A DNA stretch of 7,904 nucleotides from Alphaproteobacteria bacterium. Its GTDB lineage: Bacteria; Pseudomonadota; Alphaproteobacteria; Sphingomonadales; Emcibacteraceae. The translations under genes were made by a program, and so were the position numbers. Under the pieces are notes generated by a model that did no database searches, was not told where the DNA came from, and saw only the letters and a program-made list of their open reading frames with translations. Position 1 is the stretch's first letter. Every line of letters starts with the position of its first letter. Positions 1 through 6,076 of this stretch are shown piece by piece. The stretch spans positions 1-7,904 of the forward strand of contig JAUILB010000124.1 in NCBI GenBank assembly GCA_030432815.1, given 5' to 3'.

Positions 1-134
1 GTTTCAAGTCCCCGCCTGTGTGCAATCGGCGTCAACCTACTTTCAAGCAGATAAATCTTATCGGAAGATAATAATAATCCGGAACGGCGCTTTAGCAGGG
101 CACTGATAAATTCAAAATCATCTGACTTCATCAT
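1..134 (-). CDS. cheR: CheR, chemotaxis receptor methyltransferase (N-terminal part, cut by window edge)
   Basis: CheR transfers methyl groups from S-adenosylmethionine to glutamates of chemoreceptors in the cytoplasm and opposes CheB. Only the first 44 codons lie in the window. They read MMKSDDFEF, then SALLKRRSGLLL and YLLESRL, the pattern of the CheR N-terminal all-helical domain; the SAM-binding domain would lie beyond position 1. Two ATGs in tandem (134-132 and 131-129) are possible starts. A strong GGGGG purine stretch at 138-142 is 3 nt from the first and 6 nt from the second, so the second may be the one used. The gene starts inside the 3' end of cheB in another frame, which suggests translational coupling. 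Being last in the che block fits the common cheB-cheR pairing. The family call is confident; catalytic residues cannot be checked. Confidence 0.9.
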   Translation of the reverse strand, partial: MMKSDDFEFISALLKRRSGLLLSSDKIYLLESRLTPIAHRRGLE

Positions 135-1296
135 TAGCCCCCTTTAGTAAACGTTTAACTTTGGAACCTATTTCATCCAGCGGAAGAATGGCGTGACAAA
201 TACCAGCATTGCTGACAGCTCCCGGCATTCCCCAAACCACACTGGTTTCTTCATCCTGTGCAATAATGGTTCCACCGCTTTCAGCTACGGCTTTACTTCC
301 GCGAAGTCCGTCTTGGCCCATTCCTGTTAATATTACGCCAAGTGCAGCCGGGCCAAATGCCGCTGCAACACTTCTAAATAGCGGATCCACGGCCGGACGG
401 CAGAAGTTCTCTGGCGGATCTACATTAAGTCTGATGCAGGGATTTCCATGTTTGTTCTCGATTACCATATGATATTCACCCGGCGCGATATAAACCTTGC
501 CTGGTTCAAGCCTCATACCATCCTCACCTTCCTTACAATCAAGACCGCAGGCTTTTGTTAAGTGGCCTGCCAATATCTTGGTAAAGGTTGCCGGCATATG
601 TTGTGTAATAACAACCGGAACATTCAAATCGTTCTTCAAACTGGCTATGACATTAAGAAGAGCTTGTGGCCCGCCAGTCGAACTGCCTATAGCGATGATC
701 TTTGGAATAATTTTTGATGCTTTTACAGTTTGTGGACGCTTAGCAAAAATAGGTTTGACTTCAATTTTTCTTTCTACAACAGGTTGTTGGATAACTTCAA
801 TATCATTCCCGGAATATAAATCTATTCCAAGCAGCTTCCTTTTTGCTTCAGCCAGACTTTTAATCTTTTCCACTATTTCTGACTGATAAGACTGAGATAA
901 AATGACTTCCCTGTTTGTGGTTGGTTTTGGAACATAATCCGCTGCCCCCAAAGACATTGCCTTCAAACTTATCTGAGCATTTTTAGATGTCAGTGTCGAT
1001 GACATCAGGACCTGAATATTAGGGTTTTGCTTAAGAATCAGTGGAAGTGCCGTTAAACCATCCATAATAGGCATTTCAATATCAAGAACTACGATTTCAG
1101 GATCAGTTTTTTCTATTGAATTCACGGCAACCTGACCGTTTGATGCACTCGCGACAATTTCAATTGCAGGATCAGCCCCAAGCCACCTGGACATTAATCC
1201 TCTTATTACAGAGGAATCGTCAACAAGCATAACTCTGTAGGGACGCGCTCTAGAAGAAATACTACTTTTACTTTTTTCCAACGGGAGACTGTTCAC
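118..1296 (-). CDS. cheB: CheB, chemotaxis receptor methylesterase/deamidase response regulator
   Basis: CheB removes methyl groups from (and may deamidate) chemoreceptor glutamates during adaptation, and is switched on by phosphotransfer from CheA. The 392-residue protein has an N-terminal receiver domain (about 21-145): acidic pair D26/D27, phosphoacceptor D72 in LDIEMPIMDG, and K124 in YVPKP. A linker of roughly 45 residues follows, then the methylesterase domain (about 196-385). The catalytic triad is visible by motif: S206 in GSSTGGP, H233 in TQHMP and D329 in LTGMGQDG, with spacing close to that of the enteric enzyme (S164, H190, D286). The start codon is GTG, 2 nt after the cheY stop, with only a weak GGA upstream, so translation is probably coupled to cheY. 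An alternative ATG at residue 23 would remove the start of the first receiver strand and is less likely. The 3' end overlaps cheR. Confidence 0.96.
   Translation of the reverse strand: MNSLPLEKSKSSISSRARPYRVMLVDDSSVIRGLMSRWLGADPAIEIVASASNGQVAVNSIEKTDPEIVVLDIEMPIMDGLTALPLILKQNPNIQVLMSSTLTSKNAQISLKAMSLGAADYVPKPTTNREVILSQSYQSEIVEKIKSLAEAKRKLLGIDLYSGNDIEVIQQPVVERKIEVKPIFAKRPQTVKASKIIPKIIAIGSSTGGPQALLNVIASLKNDLNVPVVITQHMPATFTKILAGHLTKACGLDCKEGEDGMRLEPGKVYIAPGEYHMVIENKHGNPCIRLNVDPPENFCRPAVDPLFRSVAAAFGPAALGVILTGMGQDGLRGSKAVAESGGTIIAQDEETSVVWGMPGAVSNAGICHAILPLDEIGSKVKRLLKGANDEVR
138..142 (-). promoter_or_regulatory. Ribosome binding site of cheR, inside cheB
   Basis: On the minus strand the sequence reads TAAAGGGGGCTAATGATG. 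The AAAGGGGG stretch lies within the last codons of cheB, just ahead of the tandem ATGs of cheR. It supports the cheR start and coupling of its translation to that of cheB. Confidence 0.6.
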
Positions 1297-1298
1297 TT

Positions 1299-1664
1299 TT
1301 ATAATAATCCAACTTGTACGAATTTTGACTCTATAATTTCTCTATCAAAGGGTTTCATAATATATTCATCAGCCCCTGCGGAGATTGCTGCACTTATATG
1401 GGACATATCGTTTTCAGTTGTACAAAAAACTACAATCGGTTTACTACCCCCTTCTGTGTTTCTAAGTGTTTTTAGAAAATCCAACCCATTCATAACCGGC
1501 ATATTCCAGTCGAGGAGAACCACATCAGGCATTGACCTTTTGCAGCTATCCAAAGCGTCTTGACCGTCTACTGCTTCTTCTATGTCAAAATTCAGCTCTT
1601 CCAGAATTCTTCTGGCGACCTTCCTAATGATTTTAGAGTCATCTACTACAAGACATGATTTCAT
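1299..1664 (-). CDS. cheY: CheY, single-domain chemotaxis response regulator
   Basis: CheY carries phosphoryl groups from CheA to the flagellar motor switch. The 121-residue protein is a lone receiver domain: acidic pair D8/D9, phosphoacceptor D52 in LDWNMPVMNG, switch threonine T82 or T83 in FCTTEND, and K104 in IMKPF. No output domain is attached. I start at the ATG at 1664, giving MKSCLVVDDSK, because a GGAA sits 6 nt upstream (1671-1674) and the protein then begins at the first strand, as usual for CheY. A TTG five codons earlier is in frame but has no suitable ribosome site. The gene lies 42 nt after cheW and 2 nt before cheB, inside the che operon. The hybrid CheA carries a second receiver, which could compete with this CheY for phosphate. 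A CheY paralogue with another role, such as a phosphate sink, cannot be excluded. Confidence 0.95.
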   Translation of the reverse strand: MKSCLVVDDSKIIRKVARRILEELNFDIEEAVDGQDALDSCKRSMPDVVLLDWNMPVMNGLDFLKTLRNTEGGSKPIVVFCTTENDMSHISAAISAGADEYIMKPFDREIIESKFVQVGLL

Positions 1665-1706
1665 TTTAATTTCCAACAATTATTGTTCATATGCCCAAAA
1701 CCCTAT

Positions 1707-2159
1707 CTAAGCCGCTGCTTTTGATTCGCCTAAGGAGAGCAGCTTTTCAATATCCAGAATTACAAGCAGTTCTTTATCCAGACGAAAAATCCCGTTTGAA
1801 ACTTCCTGCCAGCAAGGTTCCAATGTTACCGGATTTTTTTCAAATGCTTCTTCAGACAGAGACAGAACATCCCCCACTTTATCAATGATCAAACTATATG
1901 GTTCATTTTGATATTCAACCACAATATTCATGTCTTGTGAGCTGTCTTCGCGATCCGGTAACTTTAAACGTTTTCGAAGGTTAATTGCTGTGACAATCTG
2001 ACCACGTAAATTCAGCACACCTGCAACAGCATCTGGAGCAAGAGGAACTTCTGTGATCGTTTGCTTGGAAAGTACATCATGGACTTCCAATACAGGAATG
2101 CCACACATTTGGCCATCCAACCAAATTGTTACATAGTCGTGTTTATTTAATTCTTCCAT
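1707..2159 (-). CDS. cheW: CheW, chemotaxis coupling protein
   Basis: CheW is the cytoplasmic adaptor that joins CheA to chemoreceptor tips in signalling arrays. The 150-residue protein spans a single CheW (SH3-like double barrel) domain. Typical features are the opening strand YVTIWLDGQMCGIPVLEV, VPLAPDAVAGVLNLRGQIV near residues 38-57 (the conserved NLRG is at about 50-53), INLRKRLKL, and YSLIIDKVGDVLSL. The second half ends in the usual GIFRLDKELLVILDIEKLL helix region. The start is well supported: ATG at 2159 with AAGGA 6 nt upstream (2166-2170). It follows cheA by 34 nt and precedes cheY by 42 nt. CheA also carries two CheW-like domains, so this is the third such fold encoded here; a free CheW is still expected for array building. 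Confidence 0.95.
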   Translation of the reverse strand: MEELNKHDYVTIWLDGQMCGIPVLEVHDVLSKQTITEVPLAPDAVAGVLNLRGQIVTAINLRKRLKLPDREDSSQDMNIVVEYQNEPYSLIIDKVGDVLSLSEEAFEKNPVTLEPCWQEVSNGIFRLDKELLVILDIEKLLSLGESKAAA

Positions 2160-2193
2160 GTCTAATCCTTCGATAAACTATTTACTACACATC

Positions 2194-5100
2194 TTATGCT
2201 GCCGTTTCACGATCAGCGATCTGTTCTTCAATTGCTTTAAGTAATGTGTCTCGATCCAACTTTTCAACGTAATTGTTAAAGCCGGCTTCACGACCCTTTG
2301 AAAAACGTTTTTCCGAACTATGAGCAGAAAGGGCAACCATCGGTGTTTCCCGCCATTGACCGTTTTCCCGGACTTCCTCAGCAAATTCGTAGCCATCCAT
2401 TTCCGGCATATCAATGTCACTTACGATCAGGTCAAATTCATAGCCTTTTTCGCGAAGTTCAAGTGCTTTATTCGCGGTACTCGCAATTGTCACATTATAT
2501 CCCGCTGTCGTCAGCAATGGCTTAAGCAGGTTAAGGAAGAAAGTACTGTCATCCACAATCAGTATGTTTTTGCGTTTCAGTTTGCTTTCAACTTCAATAT
2601 TTTCTGCACTAAGCTGCCAATCATTGAATGTTTTTTCGAAATAGTAGGCTATGTCGATCACTTCAGTTGCAACACCGTCAATAATTGCCGTACCCAATTG
2701 ACCAATTGCCTTCGAGCTAAGTTCTACATTGATTTTGTCTTCTTTAATATCTGATATTTCATCAACAATGACACCCATTGATTTCTCGTTATCCGTGAAA
2801 ACAAGCATTGGCTGCCTTCCTTCGGATCTGATTTCATATTGGTCATTGATCATTACCAGTGGCATCAATTTTCCCCTATATTGTACCATTTTGGAACCTT
2901 CTGAAATTTCAATGCTGCTAACATCGAATTCTTCAAGCCGTGAAACCAGCGATAGCGGTACCGCACGTTTTGTGTCACCACCTGCACGGAAAAGAAGTAT
3001 TGCTTCTTTATCATCAAAACTCGAAACGAGACTTTCTGCATCACTGTCTGCGCGCTGCTCTGCAATATCCGACATTGCTTCATTGACCTCTGTTGCGATA
3101 CCGTTTGGATCAAGGATCATTATGACAGTACCGTCACCCAAAATAGTATTTCCGGAGAACACAGTAAGATCGCGAAGGATCGGTGCTACCGGTTTTACCA
3201 CTATTTCTTCTGTATCGAATACGCGGTCAACAACAATACCAAATGTAAAGTCACCAACCTGCGTGATGATAATAAAGTCCTCGCGATTTGCATCTTCATC
3301 TGCCTCAGCCAGATCATCATCAGTTTCAAATCCAAGAATTTTATTAAGGTGGAGAAGAGGTAAAAGTCTGTCCCGCAACCTTAAAACAGGTGTTGAATTT
3401 ATAAACTCTATTGTATGTGTAGAATCGGCAGAAGCGCGCACAAGCTCAAGAACACTAATCTGCGGAATAGCAAATCTTTCCTCCCCGGACTCAACAATTA
3501 GTGCTGATACAATGGCAAGGGTAAGTGGTATCTTGATAAAGAATGTCGTACCTTTCCCTTCTGTGGATTTAAGTTCAATTGTACCGCCAATTTTTTCAAT
3601 ATTAGTACGCACAACATCCATACCTACTCCACGGCCGGAAACACTTGTTACCTGAGCAGCGGTTGAAAATCCCGCATGGAAAATAAAACGCTGAATTTGC
3701 TGATCAGACATTTCTGAAATTTCATCTTCGGTTGCAAGTCCGTTTTTGAGCGCTTTGGCTTTTAGCTTTTCCACAGCAAGGCCGGCACCATCATCCGATA
3801 TCTCGATAATGATCTGACCACCTTCATGAAATGCATTAAGACGAATTGTTCCCGTTTCTTTTTTACCCGCTGCTATCCTGTCTTCGATTTTTTCAATCCC
3901 GTGATCAGCTGAATTACGGATCATATGTGTAAGTGGATCTTTGATCAGCTCAAGGACCTGGCGATCAAGTTCTGTATCCGCACCAAGCATCTGAAGATCA
4001 ATCTTCTTCCCAAGTTCCATTTGAAGATCACGTATAATACGCGGCAGTTTGGACCATGCATTACCAATAGGCTGCATGCGTGTCTTCATCACACCTTCCT
4101 GAAGCTCAGTAGTACACTGACTTAACCTTTGTAGTGGAATATCAAATTCACTGTCCCCGGCACGTCTTGAAATTTGCAATAGCTGGTTACGTGTAAGCAC
4201 AAGTTCACTAACCATGTTCATCAGGTTATCAAGTACATCAACAGCAACACGGATAGATTGGTTGGCAATACCACCTTCCTTGGCAGAGCCCGTCTTTTTT
4301 CCTGTTTCTTTCTTTTCAACTGACGCATTCACAGCATTCTTGGCGGCTTCAATCATCGCCTTTGAAGACTGCCCATATAATTCTTTTATAAATTCCGCAT
4401 CCATTGTTGAAAGGCCAACTTCTTCAAGAACATTTTCAAGATGAACGGTCGTATTATAGAATTGGTCTTCTGCTATCCCTTGTTTGATGAAACTTGCAAA
4501 CGCTGTCGCAACCATGGCTTCTTCACATTTTTCACTTTCTATTGAAGCTGTGAAAAAATCCTCGACTGCTTTTTTACTGACCATAAGATCAACATCTTGC
4601 AATAACATCTTTAATGAAGCATCAGAATTAATCCGATTGTGAAATAAATGCGAAATCACCGAAACTGTTTCTGACCCACCAATGGAATCCAAACGACTGG
4701 ATGTTGCCTGGACTTCTTCCGGATCCTCATCATCAGGACCTGGAGCAGCAAGAAAAGCAGCTTCAAGTTCGTCAAGTGTTACCTCACCCGGAACCATTGG
4801 CCTTTCTTCCGAAACCTCTATTACCGTTTCTACTGACTGTTCCACAGACACAGCTTCACCAGCCGCCATGGCATTTAGCTGATCGATAATTTCACTGTCA
4901 TCACCTGCTGGTTCTTCTTGTGTCTCTTCAAGTCCTGCAAGAATTTCCTTAATACGGTCCAGGGCTTTTAAGATTAATGTTACAGCTTCAGGTGTGACTT
5001 CCATTTCCCCATCACGGAATTTCCCAAGTACATTCTCTCCGGAATGCGCAACGGCTTCTAATCTTGGAAGCCCCAGGAAACCACATGTTCCTTTGATCGT

Positions 5101-5232
5101 GTGTACTAATCTGAATATATTATCAAGTACTGATTTGTTATTGGGATCCTTTTCAAGCTCAACCAATTCAACGTCTACTACCTCAATACTCTCAAAAGTT
5201 TCGGTTAAAAACTCATTCAGTAAATCATCCAT
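2194..5232 (-). CDS. cheA: Hybrid CheA histidine kinase with globin-like insert, two CheW-like domains and a C-terminal receiver
   Basis: CheA autophosphorylates on histidine in response to receptors and passes phosphate to CheY and CheB. Domains of the 1012-residue protein, in order: HPt/P1 (about 1-105, phospho-site H44 in HTIKGTCGF); acidic linker (about 106-180); truncated-globin-like domain (about 181-297); Lys/Gly-rich linker; P3 dimerisation (about 325-390); ATPase (about 425-572; N-box around N440 with SADHG, G1 DDGAG at 480-484, G2 GRGVGMD at 533-539); first CheW-like P5 (about 573-715); a second, divergent CheW-like domain (about 740-870); and a receiver (about 887-1007; D894/D895, phosphoacceptor D939, K991). 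No recognisable P2 docking domain is seen. All kinase motifs are intact. Start: ATG with AAAGG 8 nt upstream. It is much longer than enteric CheA (about 650 residues); hybrid CheA-REC proteins are known (FrzE type), while the globin-like part is unusual. Confidence 0.96.
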   Translation of the reverse strand: MDDLLNEFLTETFESIEVVDVELVELEKDPNNKSVLDNIFRLVHTIKGTCGFLGLPRLEAVAHSGENVLGKFRDGEMEVTPEAVTLILKALDRIKEILAGLEETQEEPAGDDSEIIDQLNAMAAGEAVSVEQSVETVIEVSEERPMVPGEVTLDELEAAFLAAPGPDDEDPEEVQATSSRLDSIGGSETVSVISHLFHNRINSDASLKMLLQDVDLMVSKKAVEDFFTASIESEKCEEAMVATAFASFIKQGIAEDQFYNTTVHLENVLEEVGLSTMDAEFIKELYGQSSKAMIEAAKNAVNASVEKKETGKKTGSAKEGGIANQSIRVAVDVLDNLMNMVSELVLTRNQLLQISRRAGDSEFDIPLQRLSQCTTELQEGVMKTRMQPIGNAWSKLPRIIRDLQMELGKKIDLQMLGADTELDRQVLELIKDPLTHMIRNSADHGIEKIEDRIAAGKKETGTIRLNAFHEGGQIIIEISDDGAGLAVEKLKAKALKNGLATEDEISEMSDQQIQRFIFHAGFSTAAQVTSVSGRGVGMDVVRTNIEKIGGTIELKSTEGKGTTFFIKIPLTLAIVSALIVESGEERFAIPQISVLELVRASADSTHTIEFINSTPVLRLRDRLLPLLHLNKILGFETDDDLAEADEDANREDFIIITQVGDFTFGIVVDRVFDTEEIVVKPVAPILRDLTVFSGNTILGDGTVIMILDPNGIATEVNEAMSDIAEQRADSDAESLVSSFDDKEAILLFRAGGDTKRAVPLSLVSRLEEFDVSSIEISEGSKMVQYRGKLMPLVMINDQYEIRSEGRQPMLVFTDNEKSMGVIVDEISDIKEDKINVELSSKAIGQLGTAIIDGVATEVIDIAYYFEKTFNDWQLSAENIEVESKLKRKNILIVDDSTFFLNLLKPLLTTAGYNVTIASTANKALELREKGYEFDLIVSDIDMPEMDGYEFAEEVRENGQWRETPMVALSAHSSEKRFSKGREAGFNNYVEKLDRDTLLKAIEEQIADRETAA
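4342..4692 (-). other. Truncated-hemoglobin-like domain inside CheA (residues about 181-297)
   Basis: The segment opens with LDSIGGSETVSVISHLFHNR, matching the A/B-helix pattern of group-1 truncated hemoglobins (L..IGG....V...FY.R). It aligns without gaps, over about 50 residues, to my memory of Mycobacterium tuberculosis GlbN, through D205 and L207 to the E-helix end FFTA (226-229). The second half has QGI (251-253), F258, HLENVLEEVG (264-273) and a final helix, matching GRGIT..HF....HL...L...GV. The proximal heme histidine (F8) aligns with F248 and the B10 tyrosine with H198, and the mid-protein GG motif is absent. The fold assignment is pattern recognition and the alignment is from memory; loss of heme binding is inferred from the missing ligand. 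Domain edges are approximate. Confidence 0.68.
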
Positions 5233-5240
5233 GCCAATTA

Positions 5241-5245
5241 CCTTT
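5241..5245 (-). promoter_or_regulatory. Ribosome binding site of cheA
   Basis: On the minus strand AAAGG lies 8 nt ahead of the cheA ATG (5232-5230). It fixes the cheA start at MDDLLNEFL, directly before the first HPt helix. Confidence 0.6.
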
Positions 5246-5250
5246 ATACT

Positions 5251-5277
5251 AGATTACGGGTATACCGTTCTCTAATC
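5251..5277 (-). promoter_or_regulatory. Interrupted dyad in the cheA leader
   Basis: The outer arms AGATTA (5251-5256) and TAATCT (5272-5277) are complementary. Inside them ACGG and CCGT pair around a GTATA core, with four extra bases (TCTC) on one side. The core contains the perfect 8-bp palindrome GGTATACC (5259-5266). The dyad sits just upstream of the cheA ribosome site, so it could be an operator or a leader hairpin. No known factor is recognised, and its role is inference. Confidence 0.3.
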
Positions 5278-5290
5278 TCTATGAAATTGG

Positions 5291-5305
5291 TTAAGATGAA
5301 GTAAA
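5291..5305. promoter_or_regulatory. Weak CtrA-box-like site
   Basis: TTAA-GATGAAG-TAAA matches the Caulobacter CtrA consensus TTAA-N7-TTAA at 7 of 8 fixed positions. It lies in the chpT-cheA gap. The surrounding DNA is very AT-rich, so a chance match is quite possible. Confidence 0.2.
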
Positions 5306-5335
5306 ACTAACGCTTTTTTTTAACTTTTAGTTTTA
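5302..5335. repeat. 9-bp perfect inverted repeat between chpT and cheA
   Basis: TAAAACTAA (5302-5310) and TTAGTTTTA (5327-5335) are exact reverse complements separated by 16 nt that include a run of eight T. The repeat begins a few bases after the chpT stop on the minus strand. The stem is AT-rich with a large loop, and no clean U-run follows it on the minus strand, so it would be a poor intrinsic terminator. It could instead be a protein site or a weak attenuating structure. Confidence 0.35.
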
Positions 5336-5339
5336 AATA

Positions 5340-5966
5340 TTAAACCAGTGCCGTCAGGGTGAAACCATTATTGTTATGGTCAGAACATTCAACATTGCTG
5401 TTCAAGTATTTAGCAACATTGGCTGCAAGATATGCGGGCGCCAGCTTAGGGTCCATTTCCGTATCTTCAACATTGCCACAAATCATATCTTTTGCATTAT
5501 TCTGAAATATAACGCGCTCAGCATGAACTGACACGACCAAACTGATTTTATCGGCCTTAACGGTAATGCTGACAGTAAGCTCTCCACCACGGATCAGACC
5601 TTCACTTGCAACAAGGATCATATTCAGCAATAATTTCACCGCACTTTTATCCATTTCGCCGATTTCGGCGCTCCATTTCAGATTAATGGGCGATCCGTCA
5701 AATAAAGATACCGCAGCATTTCTGGCATCCCTTATTGGAACTTGTGACCCAATACCACCTGCTGCACCAAAAGCAAGGCGATAAAATTTAAGTCTGTTTG
5801 AGGTTTGATTTGCACTGGATTCCAGAAGCTTCATTACCTCTTTTCGCATCGCTTCATCATCTTCTTCACTCAGTATTTCAATACCATTGGATATGGCACC
5901 AACAGGGCTTATAAGATCATGACAAAGCCGGGAGCATAAAAGGGAGGCAAAATCGAGTTCATTCAT
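5340..5966 (-). CDS. chpT: ChpT, histidine phosphotransferase of the CtrA relay
   Basis: ChpT shuttles phosphate from the hybrid kinase CckA to CtrA and CpdR in alphaproteobacteria. The 208-residue protein begins MNELDFASLLCSRLCHDL; H16 in the RLCHDLISPVGAISNGIEIL box is the expected phospho-site. This DHp-like helical hairpin (about 1-75) is followed by a degenerate ATPase-like domain (about 80-208) with no clear N, G1 or G2 box, as expected for ChpT, which dimerises but does not bind ATP. I chose the ATG at 5966. The frame stays open to a TTG at 6062, but those 32 residues are hydrophobic and aromatic, unlike the family, and overlap the likely promoters. The gene is first in the che block, 107 nt before cheA, and divergent from cysQ. 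The family call is firm; whether it is co-transcribed with cheA is not shown by the sequence. Confidence 0.88.
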   Translation of the reverse strand: MNELDFASLLCSRLCHDLISPVGAISNGIEILSEEDDEAMRKEVMKLLESSANQTSNRLKFYRLAFGAAGGIGSQVPIRDARNAAVSLFDGSPINLKWSAEIGEMDKSAVKLLLNMILVASEGLIRGGELTVSITVKADKISLVVSVHAERVIFQNNAKDMICGNVEDTEMDPKLAPAYLAANVAKYLNSNVECSDHNNNGFTLTALV

Positions 5967-5982
5967 AAACAGACTTTCTTTC

Positions 5983-6012
5983 TTGTAGATTTTTGTATAA
6001 GGCCCATATAAT
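5983..6012 (+). promoter_or_regulatory. Candidate sigma70-type promoter of cysQ
   Basis: A perfect TATAAT (6007-6012) is preceded, after an 18-nt spacer, by TTGTAG (5983-5988), which keeps the TTG of the -35 consensus. Transcription would begin near 6019, leaving a leader of roughly 58 nt before cysQ. This was found by eye only. Confidence 0.4.
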
Positions 6013-6035
6013 AACCTGAAGAATGAAAACAACAA
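6008..6035 (-). promoter_or_regulatory. Candidate promoter of chpT, overlapping the cysQ -10
   Basis: On the minus strand TTGTTG (6035-6030) and TATTAT (6013-6008) are 16 nt apart and point toward chpT. The -10 shares five bases with the cysQ TATAAT on the other strand. A TTATAC a little further downstream is an alternative -10. Confidence 0.3.
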
Positions 6036-6076
6036 GCCATATATAAAACAGTTTACGGACAATCGAAAAGTATCGA

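Noticed and set aside
1665..1679. TTG start for cheY five codons upstream
   Set aside because: The ATG at 1664 has GGAA at 6 nt and gives the normal CheY N-terminus; the TTG lacks a ribosome site.
2729..3655. 308-codon open frame on the plus strand opposite cheA
   Set aside because: It is antisense to the kinase core and CheW-like domain of cheA. Its product is Ser/Arg/Thr-rich low-complexity sequence with no family pattern, a shadow of cheA codon use.
5259..5287. TATACC as the -10 of a cheA promoter
   Set aside because: The matching -35 would be TTTCAT, too far from consensus, and the TATACC is better explained as part of a palindrome.
5320..5336. TTAA...TTAA pair as a CtrA box
   Set aside because: The two TTAA are 9 nt apart instead of 7, in a run of A/T where such pairs are expected by chance.
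5967..6062. Longer chpT start (TTG at 6062) adding 32 residues
   Set aside because: The added residues are hydrophobic and unlike ChpT N-termini, the start would be a rare TTG, and the stretch holds the likely divergent promoters. The ATG at 5966 begins right before the conserved helix.
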